DNA of 24,462 nt from JAFANK01 sp036741695 (GTDB taxonomy: Bacteria > Vulcanimicrobiota > Vulcanimicrobiia > Eremiobacterales > Eremiobacteraceae), in the NCBI GenBank assembly GCA_036741695.1, contig DAINRU010000032.1, positions 1 to 24,462 of the forward strand, given 5' to 3'. The position numbers and the translations under genes were made by a program. Of the stretch, positions 9,508 to 17,016 are shown one piece after another (within the stretch, counting starts at the first letter, position 1; each line of letters opens with the position of its first letter). The notes under the pieces are model-generated. The model was not told where the DNA came from. It did no database searches and worked only from the letters and a program-made list of their open reading frames with translations.

Positions 9508-10640
9508 CGCATCGCCGTCGTTCGGTTGGTCGCCGCTGCGTAAGCGCCCACAAGGATGCGCCCGACGAGACGGTAGGCGAAGCTCGCGCCGAATGCGACC
9601 GCGCTCTGGTCCTTGTCTCGGGTCGGCAATGCCAGACGCGTGGCTGGTCCGAGGAGCTTGCGGTCATTCGTATACCAAGCGTCGACCAACTGCGTGCGCT
9701 GCCTAACGTATGGTGTAAGGTCTTCCCGACGCTGCACCCACTCCAGGTAGCGCTTCACCGGTTCGCTTGCGCCGATCCTCATCGCAGCGATGCGTGCGGC
9801 CAAGACCAGGACGGCTCGCAGCGCCACGCCTTGCCGGGTTTCGGCTGCGATCACGCTCTCGAGATGTTCGCCCGTGCCGGGTGTATCGCGCAAGATGCGC
9901 GCCAACATGATGACATCGTGCAGGCGCCGCAACCCGACACCGTGCACCACCATGTGGAGAGCCGTGCCCATCGAATCCAAGCAGCTGGCTTCCAATGCAC
10001 CGGCTTTGACGCGTTCGCAGTGACGTTGGCAAACATTCCAGTCGGTCGCGATCGACAAATCGGCCGGCGGTGCCAGCTGGTAATGCAGCTCGACCGGCAA
10101 CCCAAGGCCGGGAGGTCGCAGCGGTGGCGCGTGGTGGTGTCGTTTCCAAAAGTGCGCCAAGCGATCGCCCACCGACTGATAACCGGCGCGGCTGAGCGCT
10201 GTTATGGCCGCGGGGATTTCGGCTAATGGCACGAGGACGTCCAGATCGAACATCGTATCGGAGTCGGCTTCTCTGTCACCACGGAACAGCCGGGCCGCTC
10301 CCTTCAGGAGCGTAAAGGGTATCCCCGCGGCGTCAAGCGCTATGACGAGCTCGTCGACCTGCTTGCGGACGGCGTAGGCTTGCATCGCGGCCTTGCCAGC
10401 ATAGTCGCGCAGCGCGTGCGTTAGGGCGAGCGCACGCGCATCGCGCAGTCCCGCTTGCAAAATCCCTCGCCGCAAGTAGCCCAAGCAGCGATGCTGGGCG
10501 GCGGTTTGCAGCATGCGCTCGTGGGCGATCAACTGCAGCGCATCTGCCAGTGCGCGCTCATCGTGCGCCTCGATCGCCGTCGCAGCGGCGACGAGCGCTG
10601 CGAATCCGCTGCCAGACCGATCGCGCTGCATGGCCGCCAT
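9504..10640 (-). CDS. PF14907-type nucleotidyltransferase
   Basis: A 378-residue protein of the 'uncharacterised nucleotidyltransferase' family (NTP_transf_5). The key signature is visible: AGIPFTLLKGAARL with LLKG at residues 111-114, and MFDLDVLVP with the paired aspartates D132 and D134 that would bind metal and nucleotide in a polymerase-beta-type fold. A helical N-terminal region (ERMLQTAAQHRCLGYLRRGI) and a helical C-terminal half complete it. Members often occur beside PqqD, HPr-kinase-like and B2-type RiPP proteins and beside capsule genes, as here; their substrate is not settled and nucleotidylation of a peptide or sugar is possible. It overlaps both neighbours, so its expression is coupled to the operon. 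Confidence 0.85.
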   Translation of the reverse strand: MAAMQRDRSGSGFAALVAAATAIEAHDERALADALQLIAHERMLQTAAQHRCLGYLRRGILQAGLRDARALALTHALRDYAGKAAMQAYAVRKQVDELVIALDAAGIPFTLLKGAARLFRGDREADSDTMFDLDVLVPLAEIPAAITALSRAGYQSVGDRLAHFWKRHHHAPPLRPPGLGLPVELHYQLAPPADLSIATDWNVCQRHCERVKAGALEASCLDSMGTALHMVVHGVGLRRLHDVIMLARILRDTPGTGEHLESVIAAETRQGVALRAVLVLAARIAAMRIGASEPVKRYLEWVQRREDLTPYVRQRTQLVDAWYTNDRKLLGPATRLALPTRDKDQSAVAFGASFAYRLVGRILVGAYAAATNRTTAMR

Positions 10641-11134
10641 TAGGAGGCGACCAAGGGCTCGAGCGGCACCAGTTTGATGCGAGCGCTCTGCGCTTCGGGA
10701 GGACCTTCAAAGAAATGTCCATCGACCGACACCCAGGCATGTCCGCGCAACCGCTTCCGTGGATCGGGGTCTTCCTCAATGCCGAAATGGATGGTCACCG
10801 GATGGTCGCCCGTCTCGAGGAACCGATACAACGTGAAGGCTCGGATGTAGCAATTATCGCGTGAGCGCAGCAGTGGTACACGCAGACACAATGCCCGCAG
10901 ACGCAGTATCCGTTCGCGGCTGGCGAGCGCATCAGTGGCGGCCGGGCGTGACAGCCCTCGCAACCCAGCGAGAAACGTTCGCAGATTGCTTTCGCGTAAG
11001 AGCGACGGTGCACGCCACATGAACCAGCAGATATGGAGGGCGAGTCCGACGTCTGATGGCTGCCTAATGATCCTTCGCGTGCGCTGCCACAGGCCGGCGG
11101 GCGTCCATTTCGGCGCAAGTCCGTCCGTCACCAT
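10640..11134 (-). CDS. Lasso-type B2 protein, transglutaminase-like protease
   Basis: A 164-residue protein of the Transglut_core3 family, the leader-peptidase (B2) component of lasso-peptide maturation. The putative catalytic triad is intact: C95 in RDNCYIRAFTLYRFL, H132 in GHAWVSVDG, and D138 in the same motif. Before it, helical segments (VGLALHICWFM, LRTFLAGLRGL) match the family's N-terminal region. In lasso systems B2 cuts the leader from the precursor after B1 (PqqD-like) delivers it. Here B1-like and B2-like genes are in one operon, but the ATP-dependent asparagine-synthetase-like cyclase is absent, so the product need not be a lasso peptide. The start codon region overlaps the preceding GT stop by 7 nt (or 4 nt if the GTG is used). 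Confidence 0.85.
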   Translation of the reverse strand: MVTDGLAPKWTPAGLWQRTRRIIRQPSDVGLALHICWFMWRAPSLLRESNLRTFLAGLRGLSRPAATDALASRERILRLRALCLRVPLLRSRDNCYIRAFTLYRFLETGDHPVTIHFGIEEDPDPRKRLRGHAWVSVDGHFFEGPPEAQSARIKLVPLEPLVAS

Positions 11135-12012
11135 CGCGCGCGCTCCTTGGGGTCGAGCCGGGCTTTGGTGAAGCCTAGATGCTGCGCGAATTTCTTGATA
11201 AACAATCCACGCTTGTAGAGACCGTCATCGTCTTTGGGTGGACGCCAGGCGCTCAAGCCCAGCCATCCGATCTCACCCCAGGCGCGCAAATCCTTTGCGA
11301 ACGTCCACTCGAACTCGTCGCGATGGTGCAGCATGAACTGCCCGTACCCGATGCCGTACGAATACTGCTGACGCCAGTACGAGCGCCAGTCCTCGCGATG
11401 GCGGTGCAGCACGAGGGCGCGCGGCGCGTAGATGAATGTCCCCCCGGCTGCGCGCATGATGCGCCCGTGCAGATCGCACGCTTCATAGGTTGTATAGCGC
11501 TCGTCGAAACCGCCTGCACGCTCCACGAGCTCACGCCGGTACATGAGATTGGCCGACGGTGCGAACGGGAAACGCGGATGCATCAGATAGTTGCCCGCAT
11601 CCAGGCTGCCGGCGAGATCGCAAAAACGTGCCGCTGCCGTGCGTGACTGGAAGCCGACCGTCTTGCCGGCTGCGCCTGCGATCGAACCCGGCGTTCTTTC
11701 GCCTACGGCTGCCAGAAGGGTGCGCAGCCACGACCGGGCGGGGATGCAATCCGCGTCCGTGAAGGCTACCCAAGCGCCTTGGGCCGCGCGCACGCCCGCG
11801 TTGCGAGCGGCACCAGCACCGCAGTTGTGCTGGCGGACGACCTTAACGCCGCTGGATTCTGCGACCTGCGCCGTGCTATCCGATGATCCGTCGTCGACCA
11901 CAATCACTTCGAAGTCGGACGTGGGCAGATCTTGGCCGCACAAGGCCCGCAGGCAATCGCCCAGTGTTTTCTCCGCGTTGAACGCTGGTACCACGACGCT
12001 GGTCGAGATCAT
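11128..12012 (-). CDS. GT2 family glycosyltransferase with altered ED motif
   Basis: A 294-residue GT-A enzyme. The nucleotide-sugar binding half is standard: SVVVPAFNAEKTL, VVDDGSSDST (residues 38-47), AARNAGVRAA and the metal-binding FTDAD (D86, D88). The acceptor-side motif that normally reads ED and supplies the catalytic base is TYEACDLHGR here (E177-A178), against TAEDVDFSHR in its neighbour, so the Asp is missing. It could still work through E177 or D180, or have altered chemistry. It lacks long membrane helices and is probably cytoplasmic or peripheral. Its start overlaps the stop of the next GT upstream (ATGA), and its end overlaps the B2 gene. Donor and acceptor are unknown. Confidence 0.9.
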   Translation of the reverse strand: MISTSVVVPAFNAEKTLGDCLRALCGQDLPTSDFEVIVVDDGSSDSTAQVAESSGVKVVRQHNCGAGAARNAGVRAAQGAWVAFTDADCIPARSWLRTLLAAVGERTPGSIAGAAGKTVGFQSRTAAARFCDLAGSLDAGNYLMHPRFPFAPSANLMYRRELVERAGGFDERYTTYEACDLHGRIMRAAGGTFIYAPRALVLHRHREDWRSYWRQQYSYGIGYGQFMLHHRDEFEWTFAKDLRAWGEIGWLGLSAWRPPKDDDGLYKRGLFIKKFAQHLGFTKARLDPKERARW

Positions 12013-12917
12013 TTGGCAGCCACTGCGCGCCCTGGCGCCCCGTAGTACTCGTCAAAGAAGCCTTGCGCGAAGTTTCTCGACCATACGAAGTGGCAATGCG
12101 AGAACTCGACCTGCCTGCTCGTGGCGAGGCGCACGACCTGTCCGACCCGCAGTGCCGTGGTGATGATCGCGCGCAGGGCTAGCCTGCCGCGCACTTTCGT
12201 CGTCTTCATGGCATCCCATCGCACCTCATCGTCGTAGCGACGGTACATCCTCGCCACGCCCTGACCATAGGTGCGCGCGAGTTCGATGAGCTCGGGTTCT
12301 GTCGAGCGGACGCGGTGGAACAGCACGGCATCGGGAGCGAAGGCGATATCACTTGGATACGTTTTGAGGATGCGATGCGAGAAATCGACGTCTTCGGCGG
12401 TCATGAGCTCTTCTGCCCATCCATCGACGGCCAATGCGGCGCTACGGCGCACCGCCATGTTGAGCGATGGTACGAAGGGGAAGGGGAGCCGGCTGATAGC
12501 GCGCTCGGTCTCGTACAAGCCGGCACCCGCGATGTACCGTTCAACAGCGGTGGCCGGATGGAAGATGAGCGTGCGCCCCGCGGCTAGCATGACCTGAGGA
12601 TCGTCAAACGGCGCGACGATGCTGCGCAGCCAAGCGCGCGTCGGCAGCGTGTCCGCGTCCAGGTGGGCGATGACGTCGCCGGTCGCGTGGCGCAAACCGC
12701 GATTGCGGGCGGCGGATGGGCCACGCTTGTCTTCACGCAGCAGGCTGACCCCCGCAAAGCGGCGCACGATGTCGGGCGTGCCATCGCTCGAGCCGTTGTC
12801 GACGACGATCGTCTGCAGCTCCGCCGGCGGTTGAGCTTGGCGCATGAGCGCGTTGAGCGTATCGCCGATGGTCGATGCGGCGTTGTAGGCGGGGATGACG
12901 ACGCTGACGGACGTCAT
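12009..12917 (-). CDS. GT2 family glycosyltransferase
   Basis: A 302-residue GT-A fold glycosyltransferase with all expected motifs: SVVIPAYNAASTI at the N-terminus, VVDNGSSDGTPD (38-49), SAARNRGLRHA, the DxD motif HLDAD (D87, D89), and the acceptor-side AEDVDFSHR with E175-D176. It resembles the following gene (shared FPFxPSxNMxxRR region), so the two are a tandem pair, probably acting one after the other on the same growing glycan or acceptor. It overlaps the HPr-kinase-like gene by 4 nt at its start and the next GT by 4 nt at its end. Substrates cannot be told. Confidence 0.92.
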   Translation of the reverse strand: MTSVSVVIPAYNAASTIGDTLNALMRQAQPPAELQTIVVDNGSSDGTPDIVRRFAGVSLLREDKRGPSAARNRGLRHATGDVIAHLDADTLPTRAWLRSIVAPFDDPQVMLAAGRTLIFHPATAVERYIAGAGLYETERAISRLPFPFVPSLNMAVRRSAALAVDGWAEELMTAEDVDFSHRILKTYPSDIAFAPDAVLFHRVRSTEPELIELARTYGQGVARMYRRYDDEVRWDAMKTTKVRGRLALRAIITTALRVGQVVRLATSRQVEFSHCHFVWSRNFAQGFFDEYYGAPGRAVAAK

Positions 12918-13930
12918 GCCAACCGCTCAATCCGGGTTTCGAGGTCGTCCAAGAATGCCGGATCCCGGTAGGCGTCCGTCGGCACCTCCACCGACAAACC
13001 GCGCAGCATTGCTGCGGCTTGCGCAACCGTGGATACGATGAGCCGCGCGGTCGCCGCATCGGATGGGATGACGGTCTGGCGTAACAGCGCTTCCAATACT
13101 TTGCGATCGTCGAGGGGTGAGACGACGACCTCGGTGATCTCCGCGCTGCGTTGCAGGGCGATGAGCACCCGCGGCTGAGCGCTCTGGGCGGGCGCATGCG
13201 ACCAGATGGACGAAACGCTTACCTTGCGCTTTTCCGTCCAGACCGAGTACCGCGGCAAATGTTCGAGGTCGCCGACCTCAGGGAACCATTCGCGCGTCTT
13301 AGGATGAAGGTTGAAGGTGTGCAGCAGCGCTGCCACGAGCGGACGGCCATTGTCCATGCGCAAAAGGAGCTTGTCATCACCGAGCACTTGCCAGCCGCGC
13401 CGCACCAGTGCTGCCGTCAGCGTGGTCTTACCGCCGCCGGTGGGTGCACAGATGAGGACGCAGGCCTCTCCCTTGACCGCGGCGGCTCCATGGATCGGAG
13501 TCCAGCCGCCGCGTCGCCATCCAGTCGTCAACACGAGGCTCAGCACATCTTCGATCTCTTCGAGCATGCCGGCTGCAACCAGACTGTCGGGGATGGTGAC
13601 ATGCCAGTCCTCGCCAGTATCGCGGAACTTCGCTGTCGCGCGAGCGCCCGACGTCGTCGAGGCTCGTAATCCCGCAGGCAGCCGCTCCACGAGCATGCGC
13701 GAGCAACGCAGAAAATCGCCGGAGGCCGCGGCACTTGGCACGTTTGATCGTCGGGCGAAGATCCTTACCGGCCGGCGCGGCGGCCGCCAGGCGAAGTCGT
13801 ACAGGCCGAGGGTCTCGGCTATCTTGTCATAGAGCTCGACGTCATCCGTGCGCAGCGTCAGCTGTAGCGGGCCGCACGAGAACCTCTTGCGTTGATCCGG
13901 TCGGGGATCAGCGAGGCGCGCGACGGTCAT
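12914..13930 (-). CDS. HPr kinase-like (HprK-related) P-loop kinase
   Basis: A 338-residue protein with the HPr-kinase/phosphorylase core: IHGAAAVKGEACVLICA leading into the Walker A loop APTGGGKTTL (162-171), and GDDKLLL (184-190), matching the 'DD' region that follows in HprK. The N-terminal 140 residues have no signature I know and replace the usual HprK N-domain. No phosphotransferase HPr protein is nearby. Such HprK-related proteins accompany PqqD-like proteins in RiPP clusters, and in some lasso clusters a kinase of this kind phosphorylates the precursor; that role is a reasonable inference here, not shown. It overlaps PqqD (4 nt) and GT2 (4 nt). Whether it acts on peptide, sugar or another protein is open. 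Confidence 0.85.
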   Translation of the reverse strand: MTVARLADPRPDQRKRFSCGPLQLTLRTDDVELYDKIAETLGLYDFAWRPPRRPVRIFARRSNVPSAAASGDFLRCSRMLVERLPAGLRASTTSGARATAKFRDTGEDWHVTIPDSLVAAGMLEEIEDVLSLVLTTGWRRGGWTPIHGAAAVKGEACVLICAPTGGGKTTLTAALVRRGWQVLGDDKLLLRMDNGRPLVAALLHTFNLHPKTREWFPEVGDLEHLPRYSVWTEKRKVSVSSIWSHAPAQSAQPRVLIALQRSAEITEVVVSPLDDRKVLEALLRQTVIPSDAATARLIVSTVAQAAAMLRGLSVEVPTDAYRDPAFLDDLETRIERLA

Positions 13931-14340
13931 TCCACAAGCGGCACGCTTGGGTCGAAGGCGCTGATGATCACGCGCTGCAGCGGCTCGGCCTGTCGTTCAA
14001 TCGTCGGGGTTGACCACGGCTGATCTGTCGTATCGGGGATGGGCAACCCGCCGTTGGGCACACGCGACATTTCGATGAGATTGTCGCGCGAAAGCTCCGT
14101 GATCAGCGCGGTCACAGCGGCATCATCGGCACCCGGTGCGCCAAGCGACCGGCAATGAGCCCACACCTCGTCCATGGTCGTACCCAATTCGAAGAGCTGC
14201 ACGATGGCCCACCCGGTGCGATTAAGACGATAGAAGTATTTGGTCTCGAGATCGAGCAGCACCGCGCCGTCCTCGAGGACGGTCGCGACGACGTCGGGGC
14301 GCAATTCGTAGCGTTCGTTCAGAGGCTCATTTGCCAGCAT
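13927..14340 (-). CDS. PqqD family peptide-binding protein (B1-like)
   Basis: A PqqD-like domain of roughly 80 residues: YELRPDVVATVLEDGAVLLD, then LETKYFYRLNRTGWAIVQLFELG, which carries the conserved 'LN.tg..iw.L' helix. The protein continues to about 137 residues with a tail (NLIEMSRVPNGGLP) of unknown role. PqqD-type domains bind the leader of a RiPP precursor and present it to modifying enzymes. It is the first gene of the seven-gene operon and overlaps the HprK-like gene by 4 nt. Start codon: ATG 14340 is preferred (weak GGATGG ahead); ATG 14367 or GTG 14382 would add residues beginning MAACSWMDC. An AT-rich patch with TAATAT (14396-14401, minus) is a possible -10 without a good -35. Confidence 0.82.
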   Translation of the reverse strand: MLANEPLNERYELRPDVVATVLEDGAVLLDLETKYFYRLNRTGWAIVQLFELGTTMDEVWAHCRSLGAPGADDAAVTALITELSRDNLIEMSRVPNGGLPIPDTTDQPWSTPTIERQAEPLQRVIISAFDPSVPLVE

Positions 14341-14382
14341 GCAATCCATCCAAGAACAAGCAGCCATGCTTGTTAGGCTCAC

Positions 14383-15121
14383 ACAGGGTTAAGGGATATT
14401 AAGTGTATCAAACCCGTCGTTCCGCTCTATGAACCCGCCGGCCTACACGAGGTCAACCGGAAGTCCTATCGACATCTTATATCGCGGGCGAAGCGTAGCG
14501 CAGCCACCCTCTAGAAGTGACCCAAAACGGCCTGGTGGCCACGGCCGCGCGCCCGCGTAAAGACCTGAAATGATGCAATGAACAAGCCAGGATGCGCAAC
14601 CGTTCTTGCAGCGAGGTATACCCACGTGGGTTTTCGTCGCCGCGGCGTCAGGCGCAACCGGGTGACGCCGTCGTGACGAGCCCATCGTGGCTCATTGTGC
14701 CGCTGGAGCACGCTATCGGCGGGCTGCCGCAGTAGGCACAGGCACCGACGGCGGTCGACTCTCATGCTCTGAACGCTTTTGGGGCGTCGCAGTGCGCAGC
14801 GCTTGTCGACTCGTTTGCAGTGAAGTTTCAACACTATGACCGCGTGTGGGTGGTCGATGAAGTACATCAGCAGTACGCGCAAGCGTTCAACGATCGACTG
14901 AACGCGCAACGATCGATTCTGATTGCTGCACTCGCCGGCGGCAAGAGCACCACAGCTGAACGTGAGTTCCTTACCCTTCGTGTTAGCCTCTACGGCAACG
15001 CGCGTGAGAGCGATGAAACGGGTGCTGGGTCGAGATAGGGACGTTTGGCCTTGCATATGCGGGCGAGAACACTATCGGAAGTCCCAAAGCCTCGTGCCCA
15101 CACACGCGAAGAACAGAACTC
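14383..15121. other. 0.74-kb divergent intergenic region without a convincing gene
   Basis: Separates the leftward PqqD operon from the rightward SDR-GT operon. It contains the AT-rich patch around 14387-14415, the 12-bp palindrome ACCCACGTGGGT at 14620-14631, and an inverted repeat CGGCGTCA/TGACGCCG (14643-14650 and 14663-14670, 12-bp loop). Small open frames exist on both strands, for example a 72-codon plus-strand frame at 14820-15038 and a 32-codon one at 14578, but none has a ribosome site, and the third-position GC is lower than in the neighbours. No RiPP precursor with a recognisable leader was found. The region probably holds the promoters of both operons and perhaps a small transcript. 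Confidence 0.6.
14620..14631. repeat. 12-bp perfect palindrome ACCCACGTGGGT
   Basis: A perfect even palindrome centred on CACGTG, lying in the divergent intergenic region and followed by TTTT. A protein-binding site is more likely than a hairpin, because there is no loop; no partner is known. It is the only strong symmetric element in this stretch apart from the inverted repeat just to its right. Confidence 0.4.
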
Positions 15122-15946
15122 ATGGCAACACCTACTGCTGCAGCTCGTGCCTTGCTTGGTCGAGTGTATCGCTCGGTCCGGTCGCAGGTCGCGTCAACTC
15201 GCCTACAACGCGCGCGGCGCAGCGTGGCGACTGGAGCTGCTCTTACCGACAAAGTTGCCCTCGTCACGGGAGCAAGCTCGGGCATCGGACTGGCGCTTGT
15301 CACCGCTTTCGCGCGCGCCGGCGCGGATTGCATACTCGTCGCGCTCGACCGCGATGCCGGAACGAACGCGGTCGATCTGCTCGCGTCGCAAGGACACCGC
15401 GTCGAGCTCGCTGTCGCCGACGTCAGCGAGGCGGCCCAGGTGCGTGACTTGGCGCTCACAGTCTCGCGCGGTCACGACCGGATCGACGTTCTCGTCAACA
15501 ACGCTGGGGTGTTCTTGGATGAAGACCGTCGCACGTCGGCTAGCTGCGTCGAAGATGCGGTCATCGAGCGCACTCTAGCCGTCAACCTGTTCGGCGCTGT
15601 GCACGTCTGCACGGCCTTTTCGCCGCTGCTGGCTACCGGGAGTCGCATCATCAACATATCCTCGGTCATGGGCCAACTGAGCGGGCGGGCCGATGGTTTC
15701 GCTCCTGCATATCGCCTCAGTAAGACCGCGCTCAACTCCTACACCAGGTCGCTGGCGGCGGATCTTCGGCCGCGCGGCGTGATGGTGGATTGCATGCACC
15801 CTGGCTGGGTGAAGACCGCGCTGGGAGGCCCCCAAGCGGAGATCGATCCCGAGGAGGCCATCTACACCGCCTTTTTTTTGGCCACGCGACCACCAAGCGA
15901 TGAGACCGGGCTCTTCTGGTGGGACTGCGAGACGATCAAATGGTGA
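15122..15946 (+). CDS. Short-chain dehydrogenase/reductase
   Basis: A 274-residue classical SDR. Motifs: TGASSGIG (49-56) for NAD(P) binding, NNAG (126-129), the catalytic serine in INISSVMG (S180/S181), and Y197-x3-K201 in AYRLSK. About 40 residues precede the Rossmann fold; they are basic and amphipathic (RALLGRVYRSVRSQ...) and may tether the enzyme to a membrane or partner. Plant and animal carbonyl reductases have a similar C-terminal PGWVKTALGG; here it reads HPGWVKTALGGPQA, so a carbonyl reductase-type activity on a sugar, lipid or aldehyde is plausible, but the substrate is unknown. The stop (TGA) overlaps the next gene's ATG as TGATG, making an SDR-GT-GT operon. Confidence 0.9.
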   Translation: MATPTAAARALLGRVYRSVRSQVASTRLQRARRSVATGAALTDKVALVTGASSGIGLALVTAFARAGADCILVALDRDAGTNAVDLLASQGHRVELAVADVSEAAQVRDLALTVSRGHDRIDVLVNNAGVFLDEDRRTSASCVEDAVIERTLAVNLFGAVHVCTAFSPLLATGSRIINISSVMGQLSGRADGFAPAYRLSKTALNSYTRSLAADLRPRGVMVDCMHPGWVKTALGGPQAEIDPEEAIYTAFFLATRPPSDETGLFWWDCETIKW

Positions 15947-17016
15947 TGACGAAGGGCCCGCACAGCGTCGCGCCCTCAGTCACCATTGTGGTTGTGCCGT
16001 GGCAGCACTATAGCCAGACAAAGCCGTCGCTTGAAAGCATCTACGCCTTCACGCAACCGCCCTTCGAGCTCATTTACGTCGACGGCAATGCTCCGCCCTA
16101 CGTCCAGCGCTATCTGCAGGAGCAAGCTCGGGCGCGGGGGTTCACGCTCATCCGTCGCGATCGGTATCTCACGACGACCGAAGCGCAGAATCTGGCGCTG
16201 CCGCATATCCAGACCGACTACGTCGCGTTTGTCGAGAATTGGGTACTTGTCACGCCGGGCTGGTTGAGCTCGCTCATGCGGTGCGCTGAGGAAGAGCAAG
16301 CATGGGTTGTGGAACCGCTCTATTGCACGGGCGAGTTGCGCAGGCCGATCGTCTATTCGGCCGCGCCCGAGCTGCGGATCGTCGAGGAGAATGGCGCTCG
16401 GCATCTGCATGAGACCGCACCCCTTGCCGGCAAACTGCTTGCCGATGTGCGCGGCGGACTCAAGCGCACCACCTGTGGGTATGCCAAGTCGCACTGCATG
16501 CTGGTCCGCAAAGACGTGCTCGACCGGCTTGGCGCGTTTGACGAGAGCTTTACATCGTATCAGGGACATCGCGATTTCTCGCTCGACGTCCACGCCGCAG
16601 GCGGATCGCTATATGCGGAGCCCAACGCGGTCGTAGTACTCGCGGGGCCGCCGCCCTTTGCCTGGTCGGATGTGCCGCTCTTTCTCTTGCGTTGGAGCGA
16701 CGCATGGCTTCAGCCAAGCATCCGGCGCTTCGCGCAGAAGTGGCGCATACCCGAGGACGACCACATGCTCCAGGGCGGTGTTCGTTTCCGTAATAGCGAG
16801 CGTCGCAAGATGTTTCAGTTGGTCCAACGGGTAGCTGGGCGGCTGCTCGGATGGCGCGGCCGGCGTCTAGTCGACGCGTGCATCGATGCATTTTTTGAAC
16901 GCCTGCTCGAACCGACCATCATCGCGCGCCTCGAACGAACTCGCCTCCGTGGGCGGCTCGTCACGGCAGCAACATCTCCGCTGACCATGACTAGCTCGGT
17001 GAAAGCCGATGGCTGA
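15946..17016 (+). CDS. GT2-like glycosyltransferase with degenerate active site
   Basis: A 356-residue protein closely related to the next gene (shared SLESIxA, ELIYVDGN/LIYVDGN, FTLIR, LLRWSDAW, PSIRRFA). At the position of the DxD motif it reads FVENW (E97, N98, W99), where the paralogue has FVDND. At the acceptor-side motif it has SYQGHRDFSLD, where the paralogue has SFLDHVDFCID. Two of the normal metal and base residues are therefore changed, so it may be catalytically inactive, use another mechanism, or act as a partner of the other GT. The ATG at 15946 is taken because it overlaps the SDR stop as TGATG; ATG 15940 is an alternative. Codon use is like its neighbours, with no sign of a pseudogene. 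Confidence 0.85.
   Translation: MTKGPHSVAPSVTIVVVPWQHYSQTKPSLESIYAFTQPPFELIYVDGNAPPYVQRYLQEQARARGFTLIRRDRYLTTTEAQNLALPHIQTDYVAFVENWVLVTPGWLSSLMRCAEEEQAWVVEPLYCTGELRRPIVYSAAPELRIVEENGARHLHETAPLAGKLLADVRGGLKRTTCGYAKSHCMLVRKDVLDRLGAFDESFTSYQGHRDFSLDVHAAGGSLYAEPNAVVVLAGPPPFAWSDVPLFLLRWSDAWLQPSIRRFAQKWRIPEDDHMLQGGVRFRNSERRKMFQLVQRVAGRLLGWRGRRLVDACIDAFFERLLEPTIIARLERTRLRGRLVTAATSPLTMTSSVKADG

Noticed and set aside
12914..13930. True HPr kinase/phosphorylase of the PTS
   Set aside because: No HPr or PTS genes nearby, N-terminal half does not match, and it sits between PqqD and GT genes.
8125..14340. A complete lasso-peptide cluster
   Set aside because: The ATP-dependent asparagine-synthetase-like cyclase and a precursor are absent, so only B1/B2/kinase-like parts are supported.
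14443..14685. 80-codon minus-strand frame just upstream of PqqD as RiPP precursor
   Set aside because: Right place and strand, with several Cys, but no leader motif, no ribosome site and shadow-like composition.
14511..15056. 181-codon minus-strand frame upstream of PqqD
   Set aside because: Arg-rich, no ribosome site, no domain; considered as a RiPP precursor region but too long and unlike one.
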